54,034 nt of DNA from an uncultured Fidelibacterota bacterium (GCA_937888365.1 CALBFA010000101.1:1-54034), one strand, 5' to 3'. Counted from the stretch's first letter, positions 35,817 to 45,742 are shown. Numbers and translations: made by a program. Notes: generated by a model not told the origin, from the sequence alone.

Positions 35817-37652
35817 CTAAAATTGTTTCCCTTTTTTCTTCTCAACATAACGCATGTTTGATTGCAGTATTCTCTTGCGTAATCGCACTGATTTTGGAGT
35901 GACCTCGACTTGCTCATCTTCCTTGATGAATTCAATGGCTTTTTCCAAGGTCATGGGAGTAACGGGTGCAAGATTAATGGATTCATCTTTTCCTGAAGCA
36001 CGCATATTGGATAGTTTTTTCTCTTTCGTCGCATTGACATCCAAATCATTTTCACGATTATGTTCACCGACAATCATACCCTCATACACTTTTTCAGTTG
36101 GTATGACAAAGAGTACACCTCTTGGTTCTAAGTTGAATAAGGCATAACCTGCGGCTTTACCCATACGATCCGCCACAAGCGATCCTGATAAACGAGCAGG
36201 GAAATCGCCACGATGTTCTTCATATCCTTCAAGATATGAGTTCATGATTCCTGTTCCTTTTGTATCGGTCAAAAATTCATTGCGATAACCAATCAATGAG
36301 CGAGATGGGACTGAAAATTCGAGTCGTACTCGACCCGAACCATGATTAACCATGTTTGTGAGTCTTCCTTTTTTTCGCGATAGCTTTTCGGTGACAACAC
36401 CGACAAAGTCTTCACCACAATCCACAAATAAATGTTCGATAGGTTCAAGTTTCTTATCGTTTTCATATTTGTAAACAACGGTAGGACGACCAACGCTCAG
36501 CTCAAAACCTTCACGTCGCATTGTTTCAACTAGAATCGCCATTTGAAACTCACCTCGACCTTTTACAATAAAGGTGTCACGACTGGAATCCAGTTCAACT
36601 TTTATCCCAACATTTTGGAGCGTTTCTTTAATCAATCTATCCTTAATTTTATTTCCCTGGACAATTTTCCCCTCTTGACCCGCAAATGGCGATGTATTCA
36701 CCGTGAATGTCATGGAAATCGTGGGTTCGTCCACTGTAATTCGAACTAAAGCTTCCGGAAAATCTTTTTGGCAAATCGTATCGCCGATATGAACATCATC
36801 AATCCCCGATAAAATAATAATGTCTCCCGCTGAGGCATAGTCCGTTTCTCTAACCGTAAGACCTTCATAAAGCTGAATGCTACTTACTTTCAAATTTCGA
36901 GGTACGCCATCTTCTCCAATTCTTACGAGTGCATCACCTTTTTTCACTTCGCCATTGACAACAGGACCGACCGCGAGACGACCCATATAATCAGAATAGT
37001 CCAAATCCAATACCTGCATCTGAAAATTAACGCCTTCTTCATATTGGGGTGGTGGAATTTCCCTGATAATGAGATCAAAAAGAATTTTTAAGTTATCCTC
37101 TAAGTTTTCTTTGGTTTCTCCCACTTTTCCTTCTTTGCCAATTGCATATAATACGGGGAATTCAATTTGCTCTTCCGTTGCATCTAATTCAATAAAAAGG
37201 TCGTAAATTTCATTAAGGACTTCTTCGCTTCTCTCATCTTGACGATCAATTTTATTGATTACAACAATCACTTTTTTGCCATCATTGAGCGCTTTTTGTA
37301 GCACGAAACGCGTTTGTGGCAAAGGACCCTCAGCAGCATCAACCAATAGAACAACGCCATTAACCATCCTTAATGCGCGTTCAACTTCGCCGCCAAAATC
37401 AGCATGGCCAGGTGTATCTAAAATGTTAATCCTAATATCATCCCATTTCACAGAGCAGTTCTTTGCAGATATCGTTATACCCCGCTCCCGCTCCAAATCC
37501 ATTCGATCCATTAACCTATCGTCAACATTTTGATTCTCTCTAAATAGTCCACTTTGCTTAAATAACTGATCGACTAGGGTTGTTTTGCCATGATCAACGT
37601 GGGCAATAATGGCAATATTTCGGATACTTGTGTTCGTTTTATAATTTTTCAT
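35817..37652 (-). CDS. typA: Ribosome-associated translational GTPase TypA/BipA (611 aa)
   Basis: EF-G-like GTPase active in ribosome assembly and stress. G domain with AHVDHGKTTL, the switch II DTPGHADFGGEVER and NKIDRQ; then domain II, III, V-like folds and the BipA-specific C-terminal domain (AGYALFNLEPRG, IVGEHNRENDLDVNATKEKKL). Length as in the family (~607). A weak promoter-like pair TTAGAA-17-TATTCG lies at 37683-37711 on the minus strand. Confidence 0.97.
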   Translation of the reverse strand: MKNYKTNTSIRNIAIIAHVDHGKTTLVDQLFKQSGLFRENQNVDDRLMDRMDLERERGITISAKNCSVKWDDIRINILDTPGHADFGGEVERALRMVNGVVLLVDAAEGPLPQTRFVLQKALNDGKKVIVVINKIDRQDERSEEVLNEIYDLFIELDATEEQIEFPVLYAIGKEGKVGETKENLEDNLKILFDLIIREIPPPQYEEGVNFQMQVLDLDYSDYMGRLAVGPVVNGEVKKGDALVRIGEDGVPRNLKVSSIQLYEGLTVRETDYASAGDIIILSGIDDVHIGDTICQKDFPEALVRITVDEPTISMTFTVNTSPFAGQEGKIVQGNKIKDRLIKETLQNVGIKVELDSSRDTFIVKGRGEFQMAILVETMRREGFELSVGRPTVVYKYENDKKLEPIEHLFVDCGEDFVGVVTEKLSRKKGRLTNMVNHGSGRVRLEFSVPSRSLIGYRNEFLTDTKGTGIMNSYLEGYEEHRGDFPARLSGSLVADRMGKAAGYALFNLEPRGVLFVIPTEKVYEGMIVGEHNRENDLDVNATKEKKLSNMRASGKDESINLAPVTPMTLEKAIEFIKEDEQVEVTPKSVRLRKRILQSNMRYVEKKKGKQF

Positions 37653-37764
37653 GCGTGATTATGTCTTCCATTTAATTTGCCTCGAATAAAATCGGAATTG
37701 ATGCGTTCTAAAAGGCTTTATTTATTTATTATTGTCTTAAGTGTGGATGTCTAAAACGAACATT

Positions 37765-38808
37765 TTATTGTTTGGGCCAAATGTGACCATCATTTTCGAT
37801 GAGAAGCGAACCGCCTTTAAAGTCTTCTTGCGTCATTTTTTGAATCAATGAAATCGCTTGATTTTTTTCATCAAATACAGGATAACCTTGCCCCAATTGT
37901 TTTACTGGATGAATCATCCCCGATACAAAATTCCCAGATGTATCGATTGTTGCTTCTAATATCGTCGAAATGCCTAAATTCCCTGTTAAATTAAAACGGC
38001 TATAGGTCGCAAAATTACCTAATGAATAAGCTATTAATTTTCCTTGATATAATTCAATCCCGCGTAAAACATGAGGACCATGACCGAAAACAATATCAGC
38101 TCCAGCGTCAATTGCACAATGTGCAAATTCTCGAACTGCACCACGATTTTCACCCAAAAAGTATTCCGTTGTGTCGGAAGTATGAGAAAAGAATTCTCCT
38201 TCTGCCCCACCATGAAACGAAACGATAATAGTCGAAGCACTTTGATGCGCTTTATCGATTAATTTTTTCAAGGCAGCTTGATCAAAAAGACTATTTGCTT
38301 TGTCGCCATAATGAAAAGCAATCATCGCAACTGATGCTTGCTTTAAGTAAGCAATTGAACCCACTTTCCCAGACCATGCTATCCCTAGCGAATCGAGCAA
38401 TTTTTCAGTATTACTTCGGCAAGTATCACCAAAATCATTCGCATGATTATTGGCGAGTGAAAGTAAGGAAAAATTTAAATTAGCTAATGAATCAGCAAGA
38501 TATTCTGGCATTCTAAACGCAAAACAATTTTCGCTGTCCGCACATTTATCGCTTTCGCCACTATTACAAAAAGTGCCTTCTAAATTTCCAATATTAACGG
38601 TATTCCCTCTCGTCAATATCTCTCGTAGTTTTAAGTCCACAATTATTTCGTTATTGTTCGGTAAATGTCCTACAGGAGTAGAAGTCCCAAGCATTATATC
38701 CCCAACGAGAAGAAAAGTTAGGTCGTTACGAGATTGCGAAAATCCAGCATTTATAAAAAATAATGTAACAAACAAATACAGCGCAATATTTCTAAATATC
38801 ACCTGCAT
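37765..38808 (-). CDS. CapA-family (PGA_cap) metallophosphoesterase-like exported protein (347 aa)
   Basis: ATG 38808 is chosen; the longer frame starts with TTG 38820. Signal peptide 1-25 (NAGFSQ). The fold motifs are TFLLVGDIMLG, SLANNHANDFG, SFHGGAEGEF and VFGHGPHVLRGIELY..KLIAYSLGNF, carrying the metal-binding D/H/N residues of the calcineurin-like PGA_cap family. Named after a polyglutamate capsule protein, but most members are of unknown role, and no other capsule genes are present. Starts 24 bases after the M23 peptidase, so they are co-transcribed. Confidence 0.9.
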   Translation of the reverse strand: MQVIFRNIALYLFVTLFFINAGFSQSRNDLTFLLVGDIMLGTSTPVGHLPNNNEIIVDLKLREILTRGNTVNIGNLEGTFCNSGESDKCADSENCFAFRMPEYLADSLANLNFSLLSLANNHANDFGDTCRSNTEKLLDSLGIAWSGKVGSIAYLKQASVAMIAFHYGDKANSLFDQAALKKLIDKAHQSASTIIVSFHGGAEGEFFSHTSDTTEYFLGENRGAVREFAHCAIDAGADIVFGHGPHVLRGIELYQGKLIAYSLGNFATYSRFNLTGNLGISTILEATIDTSGNFVSGMIHPVKQLGQGYPVFDEKNQAISLIQKMTQEDFKGGSLLIENDGHIWPKQ

Positions 38809-38832
38809 CTCATTGCCCAATTTTGAATAATT

Positions 38833-39762
38833 TTAAAGTTCTAGATTATTAGTAAAAAAGTAGTTCCGTGGATTAACGGGAACATTATTTAAGCGTATTT
38901 CATAATGTAAATGTGGACCCGTTGAACGGCCGGTATTTCCACTTACAGCAATGAGTTGACCTCGCGTAACCGTTTGTCCTTCAGTCACTTTAAAACGGCT
39001 TAAATGAGCGTATAAGGTACGGTAGCCATAGCCATGATCGATAATCATAATATTCCCATATCCCGTTTTTCCATTCACTGAAATAATTTTCCCATCAGCA
39101 GTCGCATAGACAGGTGTTCCGCTCATTACAGCAAAATCCTGACCTTTATGAAATTTGGCCTTCTGTGTAAATGGGTCTTTACGCGTTCCATAGGAGGATG
39201 TGAAAAAGCCACTTGTAACGGGAGGAATTGACGGTAGATGTTTTAACCTGACAATATCCTTGCTCACTTTGTTAAAAATTTGTTCATAGCTGTTCTTCTG
39301 CAGATTTATTTCTCGCGAAAGCAAATCCAGATCAAACTCTAAACTTAATAAATCATTTTTCTCGACGGGAAACAGTTCAGAATAACTATTTCTATTTTTA
39401 AAAATAGTTCCTCCAATACCGACGCGTTTTACAGCATCATCTATTTGAGGTAAATTGGCATAATTACGAAGCGCACCGTTCTTTTCTGTTAAATCTGCGA
39501 GCTGCGTTTCAGCATCATCCAAATGGTCGCGCATATCGTCAATAATGCTGACCAATTGCATATTTTTATTTTGCATATCACGTAGTTTATAAGAGTAATC
39601 GATATCACCAAACTCTAGTGTGGTAAACACTAGTAAAGCGACAAAAACGCCCAAAGCACTAAATAGGGATAACGCAATTGAACGATTAGAGATAAATATT
39701 TCTGAAACACGATTTTTTTTATCGTTTACAAGAAAAAATCTAAACCCCTTATCTACTTTCAT
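38833..39762 (-). CDS. M23 (LytM-type) peptidoglycan endopeptidase-like protein (309 aa)
   Basis: Cytosolic N-terminus (~28), one membrane helix (about 29-48), a coiled coil (about 60-110 and 140-175), then the LytM domain (about 190-300). Zinc ligands H and D in FHKGQDFAVM and H in HLHYEI; GRSTGPHLHYEIR is intact, so it is probably active. Such proteins cut cross-links for growth or division, or guide polymer assembly (as bactofilin-associated peptidases do). ATG at 39762, with AGGAACG upstream. Own promoter at 39813-39841. Confidence 0.92.
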   Translation of the reverse strand: MKVDKGFRFFLVNDKKNRVSEIFISNRSIALSLFSALGVFVALLVFTTLEFGDIDYSYKLRDMQNKNMQLVSIIDDMRDHLDDAETQLADLTEKNGALRNYANLPQIDDAVKRVGIGGTIFKNRNSYSELFPVEKNDLLSLEFDLDLLSREINLQKNSYEQIFNKVSKDIVRLKHLPSIPPVTSGFFTSSYGTRKDPFTQKAKFHKGQDFAVMSGTPVYATADGKIISVNGKTGYGNIMIIDHGYGYRTLYAHLSRFKVTEGQTVTRGQLIAVSGNTGRSTGPHLHYEIRLNNVPVNPRNYFFTNNLEL

Positions 39763-39812
39763 TTTGCGTTCCTGTGCTGTTGTTGATATCTCCGCTCTCC
39801 TCTGAGCCCTTG

Positions 39813-39841
39813 ATTATAGTCGTAATGGTCTTTTGAATCAA
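39813..39841 (-). promoter_or_regulatory. Strong sigma70-type promoter of the M23/CapA pair
   Basis: Minus strand TTGATT (39841-39836), 17 bases, consensus TATAAT (39818-39813). It begins 5 bases after the stop of the upstream gene. Confidence 0.75.
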
Positions 39842-39845
39842 GGAT

Positions 39846-40223
39846 TTATTCTTTTGTGTCTGAAGACTCATTCATCGAGTCAACGATTACACCTTCTTCT
39901 TCCTGATGCTTTACAAGTTCTTCTTTCGATCTAATGTCTATTTCTATTTTCTTAATTTCATTAAAAATTTTGATAAAAGCTTCATCTTTATCAGCATCTG
40001 CATATTGACCTTCCATTACTTTATGGTAAGTAAATGCACCTAAATCACCTAGTTTTTTTGCATACGTTCTTTTGAGTTGCAGTAATTCGATCTTGATTTT
40101 ACCAATATGCGTTAATTCTTCAACTTTGTCAGAAGCAATTTTCCCAAACTCCCCAGCTTTATCTATCGCTACAGAACTAAATTCATTTAAACTCTTTCTT
40201 ACATCATCCCAAAGTGTATTCAT
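39846..40223 (-). CDS. Small helical cytosolic protein, unknown function (125 aa)
   Basis: No signal peptide or membrane segment. Nearly all predicted helix with heptad-like spacing (KIKIELLQLKRTYAKKLGDLG; EIKKIEIDIRSKEELVKHQ), so probably a coiled coil; the C-terminus is acidic. ATG 40223 follows GAGGAG. Lies 80 bases after gatB and immediately before the M23 promoter. I recognise the IELLQLKR..KKLGDLG.F style from small conserved proteins in related phyla but can assign no function. Confidence 0.65.
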   Translation of the reverse strand: MNTLWDDVRKSLNEFSSVAIDKAGEFGKIASDKVEELTHIGKIKIELLQLKRTYAKKLGDLGAFTYHKVMEGQYADADKDEAFIKIFNEIKKIEIDIRSKEELVKHQEEEGVIVDSMNESSDTKE

Positions 40224-40303
40224 ATATTTTCTCCTCGGTTAAAAAACATTATTTGTAAATTTTTAAAAAATCTTCATCCCCTTTAAATATCTTTAAAACT
40301 AAC

Positions 40304-41734
40304 TCAGTCGCCAATGATTTTTTGTATCAAGGGTGCAATGATTTTAGGATTCGCTTTGCCTTGAGATTCTTTCATAACTTGCCCCATAAAAAACCCCAAT
40401 AATTTAGACTCGCCATTTTGGAATCGAGAAACTTCAGTTGAGTATTTCTCTTTTATGTCCCTAATAATCACTTCTAGATTCCTTGTGTCACTGACTTGCT
40501 TGAGACCCAATTTTTCAATTATAAGCGAAACGTCTGAATGATCATCCAGCATGTGGTCAAAGACTTTTTTCCCAGCCTGTTTAGAGATAGAATCCTTTTC
40601 GATTTCTTTTATTAGTTGACTCAATTTCAAAGGCGAAATGGGGAATTCATCAATTGAAATAAGCCGTTCTTTTATAACACGTAGAACTTCTACCGTAACC
40701 CATTTGGATGCCTCAACGGGGTCAGATCCCGCTTGTACGACCTCCTCGAACCAAGCCGACCAATTTTTATCCAAAACGAGTGTTGAGATAGCTTCTTTCC
40801 CTAATTTGTAATCTGCGGAAAAACGTCTCATTTTTGCATCAGGTAATTCTGGTAATTGGGATTTTATATCAGCTAAATAGCCTTCGGTGATTTCAATCGG
40901 TAATAAATCTGGCTCAGGGAAATAACGATAATCATGGGCGTCTTCTTTTGTACGCATCACCCGAGCTTGATTCAGATTCTCGTTCCATAACATTGTAACC
41001 TGTTGAATCTCGCCGCCATTATCAAGAACCTTACCTTGACGTTCTATTTCGGAATAAAGTGCTTTTTCGACAGCTCGAAATGAATTCATATTTTTCATTT
41101 CTGTTTTGGTCCCTAATTCCTTTTGTCCAAATGGACGCAGCGAAATATTGGCGTCAACGCGAAGTGAGCCCTCTTCCATGTTGCAGTCCGAGACTTCGAG
41201 ATATTCTAATATTTGCTTCAATTTCACTAAATATGCGCGAGCTTCTTCAGGACTTCGCATATCAGGCTCAGACACGATTTCAATTAATCCCGTTCCGCAT
41301 CGATTAAAATCAACGGCGGTTTTATCGCCAAATCCATGCACGCTCTTCCCAGAATCTTCTTCAATATGAATTCTAGTGATGCCTAAAACTTTCGCTCTAT
41401 CTTCACCCGAGAATATTTCAATTTTTCCAAACTCGCACATAGGCTCATCATATTGTGAAATTTGATATCCCTTCGATAAATCAGGATAAAAATAATTTTT
41501 CCGTGCTGTGCGCGAATTTAAGCGAATTTTGCACTCGAGGGCCAAACCTGCTTTTGCTGCGAATTCGATGACTTTTTCATTGAGGACAGGCAAGGTACCC
41601 GGCATCCCCAAACAAATTGGGCATGTTTGAGAATTAGGACTATTACCGTATATTGTTTTGCATCCGCAAAACACTTTTGATTCAGTTTTGAGTTGGGCGT
41701 GTATTTCTAATCCGATAACGACTTCGTATTGCAT
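40304..41734 (-). CDS. gatB: Aspartyl/glutamyl-tRNA amidotransferase subunit B (476 aa)
   Basis: Kinase/tRNA-binding subunit that converts Glu-tRNA(Gln) or Asp-tRNA(Asn). VIGLEIHAQLKT at the N-terminus, four zinc cysteines (CGC...CPIC), SRTARKNYFYPDLSKGYQISQY, and C-terminal helical YqeY-like domain with LLGFFMGQVMK. ATG 41734 is the proper start (the frame opens with TTG one codon earlier). Fourteen bases after serA, so in the serine operon; gatA and gatC are elsewhere. Confidence 0.97.
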   Translation of the reverse strand: MQYEVVIGLEIHAQLKTESKVFCGCKTIYGNSPNSQTCPICLGMPGTLPVLNEKVIEFAAKAGLALECKIRLNSRTARKNYFYPDLSKGYQISQYDEPMCEFGKIEIFSGEDRAKVLGITRIHIEEDSGKSVHGFGDKTAVDFNRCGTGLIEIVSEPDMRSPEEARAYLVKLKQILEYLEVSDCNMEEGSLRVDANISLRPFGQKELGTKTEMKNMNSFRAVEKALYSEIERQGKVLDNGGEIQQVTMLWNENLNQARVMRTKEDAHDYRYFPEPDLLPIEITEGYLADIKSQLPELPDAKMRRFSADYKLGKEAISTLVLDKNWSAWFEEVVQAGSDPVEASKWVTVEVLRVIKERLISIDEFPISPLKLSQLIKEIEKDSISKQAGKKVFDHMLDDHSDVSLIIEKLGLKQVSDTRNLEVIIRDIKEKYSTEVSRFQNGESKLLGFFMGQVMKESQGKANPKIIAPLIQKIIGD

Positions 41735-41748
41735 CAATTTAATTTTAA

Positions 41749-43323
41749 CTAACCTTTATTTGGAATTGTTGTAATTGAATAGACATGCTCTAAACTAGCA
41801 CATTTTTCTAAAAGTTCATTAGTAATCTCAGTGTCGATTGAGATGACTGAAAACGCCGTAAAATTAGGCCCTTCAGCAAGAGCGTAATTCGCAATATTAA
41901 CGTGAAAGTCACCCAATACTTTGCCTAATTTCCCAACCATTCCTGGTGTATCTTTATGAGAAACAAATAAAAGTCCATGCCTCATTGGCATTTCAATGCG
42001 ATAATCATCAATTTTTCTTAACCTAAAATCTCCGAGTTCATCTGCGCGAGCACAAATCATCCGCTCTGTCTCACCCGATAAAAGTTGAGCGCAAATCGTT
42101 CCTTTAGGGGCTGTTGAGCGCGTTGATGTCTCCAGTATTATACCAGCGTCTTTGGCAATATTCATAACATTTACGGGATTAACGACGCCAGATGCTCTCC
42201 TTTTTAAAAATCCTTGTAAAAATTTCATTAACAATAATTCAAGATATTTGGTAGCGCCTGAAAAGCTAAGTGTCACTTTTTTAATTGCTCCAGGAATCAG
42301 ATAATGCATCATGCGACCCAATTCTTCCGCTAGCTCACCTTCTTTTTCGATGTCTTTTAACAATGACAAATTTTGAATCGGTAAATTCACAGCGTTTTGG
42401 ATTTTTTCTGCACTTAAATAGCTAACAATCTGTTCACAGATTTGAAGCGTAACTTGCTCACTTGCCTCTATTGTAGAAGCGCCGAGATGCGGTGTTAAAA
42501 CACAATTTTTAGCACCTAGAAGTGGTGAATCATTCATGGGTTCAGTGTCAAAGACATCAACAGCGGCTCCCGCAATCATGTCCGAATTTAGCGCTTCAGC
42601 CAAATCTTTTTCAGACGCAATGCCACCGCGTGCAACATTGATAATAAATGATTCAGGCTTCATTTTTTTCATGACATCGACATTAATGATACCCATTGTG
42701 TCTTTCGTTTTTGGCATATGAATCGTCAAAATATCACACTCCATAATAACATCATCAAAGGATTTAATCACGATTTGAGGGTCATTGAAATTTTCTGGAG
42801 AAACGTATGGATCGAAGCCAACAATCTTCATTTGGAGCCCCAACGCGCGTTTAATAACCTCGCGTCCGATTTTGCCTAAACCTAAAACGCCTAATGTCTT
42901 TCCAGCGAGTTCCCGACCCACATATTTTTTTCGATTCCATTGCCCCTTCATTAAATCACTGTGAGCAAAGGGAATATTTCGCACCAAAGACATCATCATT
43001 GCAATGGTATGTTCAGCGGCGGAAACCGTATTACCGCCAGGTGTATTTAAGACTAAAATCCCTCGTCGGCTTGCCTCTTTAAGATCAATATTATCAACAC
43101 CAACGCCTGCTCGTCCGATAACGCGTAAGTTTGGTGTTAAATTCATCAAAGCGGCAGTTATTGTTGTTCCGCTACGAATAATCCATCCGCTAACATACTT
43201 TAGCTTTTCCCGATGTAGCTCGAGTTCATCGGGGTTCAACTGTAATATTTCAAATCCTGCATTCGTAAGGATGCCTAGGCCGTCGGCGTGCAATGCGTCC
43301 GTTACAAGAATCAATTTGTTCAT
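41749..43323 (-). CDS. serA: D-3-phosphoglycerate dehydrogenase, long ACT form (524 aa)
   Basis: First step of serine synthesis from 3-phosphoglycerate. NAD domain with VLGLGKIGREV, substrate residues in GRAGVGVDN and the catalytic set R..E..H (NVARGG, DVFDTEP, TPHLGAST); then an intervening ASB domain (about 320-445) and a C-terminal ACT domain (about 452-524), the serine-sensing regulatory part. ATGA overlap with the aminotransferase gene upstream. Confidence 0.96.
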   Translation of the reverse strand: MNKLILVTDALHADGLGILTNAGFEILQLNPDELELHREKLKYVSGWIIRSGTTITAALMNLTPNLRVIGRAGVGVDNIDLKEASRRGILVLNTPGGNTVSAAEHTIAMMMSLVRNIPFAHSDLMKGQWNRKKYVGRELAGKTLGVLGLGKIGREVIKRALGLQMKIVGFDPYVSPENFNDPQIVIKSFDDVIMECDILTIHMPKTKDTMGIINVDVMKKMKPESFIINVARGGIASEKDLAEALNSDMIAGAAVDVFDTEPMNDSPLLGAKNCVLTPHLGASTIEASEQVTLQICEQIVSYLSAEKIQNAVNLPIQNLSLLKDIEKEGELAEELGRMMHYLIPGAIKKVTLSFSGATKYLELLLMKFLQGFLKRRASGVVNPVNVMNIAKDAGIILETSTRSTAPKGTICAQLLSGETERMICARADELGDFRLRKIDDYRIEMPMRHGLLFVSHKDTPGMVGKLGKVLGDFHVNIANYALAEGPNFTAFSVISIDTEITNELLEKCASLEHVYSITTIPNKG

Positions 43324-44387
43324 AATTCTATCAACACTTCGTCCATAACTGCTATAAGTTCATCAATATCTTCATGATGCAATGCGCCTAAATGAGCAAT
43401 GCGGAAAGTTTTCCCTTTCAAATCGCCATATCCACCTGAAATCAGGAATCCGCGTGATTCCATCGCTTTTCCAAAAGCATCTAGATCGATGCCACAATCA
43501 TTGGTAAAACAGGTCAAAGTGTCGGAGGCGAAACCATCTTTTGCATATAAACCAAATCGAGCCTTTCCCCAATTTCGCACTTTATTTGCCATCTCGTGAT
43601 GTCTATTAAATCGTGCATAGAGGCCTTCCTCGCGAATTTTCTGAAGACGTAATTTGAGCCCATAAATATGGGGTATTGAAGGTGTAATGGGAGTCTCGTT
43701 TTTTGCGTCAGCTTTGGCTAATTTCAATATATCAAAATAATGACCTCGCTGCGATTGAGGAATCAGCTTTGCGCGTTCTAAGGCTTTGTCAGACAGACCC
43801 AATATGGCGAAACCAGGCGGCAAAGCCCAGGCTTTTTGCACCGATGCGACAATAAAATCAATGCCCCATTCATCCATCTTTATTTCAACACCCGACATGG
43901 ATGAAACCGCATCAACAATAAAAAGGACATCATCGTATTTTTGGACGATCTGTGCTATTTCTTTCAAAGGATTCATAACGCCCGTTGATGTTTCATTGTG
44001 GACAAGAGTTACTGCGTCGTAATCACCATTTTTCAATGCTTCATCAACTTGCTTGGGAGTAAAGCCATCACCCCACGGAACGCTTAGTGTATCTTGGGGA
44101 ATATCGCATTCTTTTGTGATGTCGGCTTGGCGTTGGCTAAAAGCACCACAAACGAGGTTAAGGACTCGCTTTCCGACAAGATTTCGAACTCCTGCTTCGA
44201 GCAAACCTGTCGCGCTGCTTGTCACAAGCATGACATTCTGCTTCGTCATTAAAACATCTTTAATGCCCTCTCGGACTTCATTGTGAAGTTCGCGATACGC
44301 ATGTGTTCTATGGCCAACCGGGTATTGAGCCATCGCATTTAAAACATCTTGTTCGACATGCGTTGGGCCAGGAATAAATAATTTCAT
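43320..44387 (-). CDS. Class V PLP aminotransferase, probable phosphoserine/serine-glyoxylate type (355 aa)
   Basis: ATG 44387 (MKLFIPGPTHV) fits the family N-terminus; the longer frame starts with GTG 44408 inside the preceding gene. PLP-binding residues are visible in VDAVSSMSGVEI (aspartate) and VASVQKAWALPPG (Schiff-base lysine). The sequence resembles the AGXT/serine-pyruvate aminotransferase group, which in organisms lacking classical SerC serves as phosphoserine aminotransferase next to serA. Its overlap with serA supports this role; substrate is inferred. Confidence 0.9.
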   Translation of the reverse strand: MKLFIPGPTHVEQDVLNAMAQYPVGHRTHAYRELHNEVREGIKDVLMTKQNVMLVTSSATGLLEAGVRNLVGKRVLNLVCGAFSQRQADITKECDIPQDTLSVPWGDGFTPKQVDEALKNGDYDAVTLVHNETSTGVMNPLKEIAQIVQKYDDVLFIVDAVSSMSGVEIKMDEWGIDFIVASVQKAWALPPGFAILGLSDKALERAKLIPQSQRGHYFDILKLAKADAKNETPITPSIPHIYGLKLRLQKIREEGLYARFNRHHEMANKVRNWGKARFGLYAKDGFASDTLTCFTNDCGIDLDAFGKAMESRGFLISGGYGDLKGKTFRIAHLGALHHEDIDELIAVMDEVLIEL

Positions 44388-44391
44388 TGTG

Positions 44392-45675
44392 CTAATCTTC
44401 CATTTCACGCATCACAAGACCCGTTGATAATTTTGGAAAAAAGTAGGTAGTGTGGCGAGGAAGTTGAATGCCGTTTGTTGCTAATTCATAAATCAAAGTT
44501 GTGTTAGGGTAGTTTAATATAAAGCCTGCTTGTCCATTTCCCCGTATATCTTCCCAAAAAGATTCTAGCGTAAAATGGTAATTGATAGAATCCGTATTTT
44601 GTATGGTTTCGTTGGACATTTGCATGATTTCTTTTAAAACGATTTCATTCAATATAACGGTGTCAAGTTTCGATAATGCCGGATTTTCGATACGACTTTT
44701 AAGGAGAGCCTTCCCTTCATTATTGAGTTCTAGCTCAGAAACCGTTCCATCTTTTTCGACAAAGGTGATAATCATATCTTCATTGTCTATTCTTATATCC
44801 TCATAATCGATTGTATAGAAGGAGAAATATTTTTTAAGCTTTTCTTTGAAAAGTATATCTGAAAAATCAGGAATATCATGTAATACGCGATGCGTCGGAT
44901 AAATTTTTGAGCCAAAATCATTCGTACAGGCAAAATACCCCATTGTGTAGTCAGCATCCGTTTGATCGATTCCTGTTTCATCAATATGTTCGTCGCGAAA
45001 TTGTTTGATGGTTTCAAGTCGAAAATAGCCATCTGTAACCAGAGCTGACTGAGTCGCCATAAGAGATTGTACTTCTTGGATCACATCTTCTTCTTGAATA
45101 ACGTATAAAATATTCCGTACGCCATTGGTTTCATCTTCAGCGTGAAGTGTTTTTATAGCGCGTGTTTGCGCTTCATCAAGAATTTTATTTATTCTATTTT
45201 CAGGATCTTGATACGCAAAAAATATTTGATTAAAATTTGTTTTCGATGCCTTGAGTAATCGCAGTCTATCTTTGATGACGTCATCCGACAATCGCGATAG
45301 AGGATACAGTTTTTCCGTCGCATAATCTTCTATCGGAATAAGTGCAATGAAACCTTTTCGAATATGGCAAATGCTATCAGGTCCTTGAAAATATTGAACG
45401 AGATAATATAGAGCTGGGGTTGTCGTGTGCTCTAAAATGCCATCCCTAATCCATTTTTTAATAAGTTTAGGAACGGATTCATAGAATTCGTTTTCATAAT
45501 ATCCATCAATCTTTTCTTGACCTACAATCAGACGAGAAACATTATATTCCGTTCTAGAGATTAAAAAGCGTCGTTCCGCTGGCGTTATTTTATCAAAAGG
45601 CGGAGCAATGACATCCGTAAGATTTTCGAACTTATCTTGATTATAAAGTGTCGCACAAAAAGGCATTATTTGCAT
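44392..45675 (-). CDS. DUF1015 family protein in the serine operon (427 aa)
   Basis: Matches the DUF1015 pattern: MPFCATLYNQDKFENLTDVIAPPFDKI, YNVSRLIVG, IRKGFIALIPIEDY, then ADGNH-like motif replaced here by VTDGYFRLETI, and a C-terminal FFPKLSTGLVM. No signal peptide or membrane segments. Function in the family is not established; it frequently neighbours serA and an aminotransferase, as here (4-base gap to the aminotransferase). No phosphoserine phosphatase gene is visible, so this product is the natural candidate for a linked step or its regulation, by context only. Confidence 0.85.
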   Translation of the reverse strand: MQIMPFCATLYNQDKFENLTDVIAPPFDKITPAERRFLISRTEYNVSRLIVGQEKIDGYYENEFYESVPKLIKKWIRDGILEHTTTPALYYLVQYFQGPDSICHIRKGFIALIPIEDYATEKLYPLSRLSDDVIKDRLRLLKASKTNFNQIFFAYQDPENRINKILDEAQTRAIKTLHAEDETNGVRNILYVIQEEDVIQEVQSLMATQSALVTDGYFRLETIKQFRDEHIDETGIDQTDADYTMGYFACTNDFGSKIYPTHRVLHDIPDFSDILFKEKLKKYFSFYTIDYEDIRIDNEDMIITFVEKDGTVSELELNNEGKALLKSRIENPALSKLDTVILNEIVLKEIMQMSNETIQNTDSINYHFTLESFWEDIRGNGQAGFILNYPNTTLIYELATNGIQLPRHTTYFFPKLSTGLVMREMED

Positions 45676-45713
45676 GTATTAAAACCTATTTTAGTTATGG
45701 GATTCATTTTGGG

Positions 45714-45742
45714 CAATTAAAACAATGAAAAACTGCAAGCAA
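45714..45742 (-). promoter_or_regulatory. Candidate promoter of the serine operon
   Basis: Minus strand TTGCTT (45742-45737), 17-base spacer, TAATTG (45719-45714), about 40 bases before the ATG at 45675. Confidence 0.35.
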
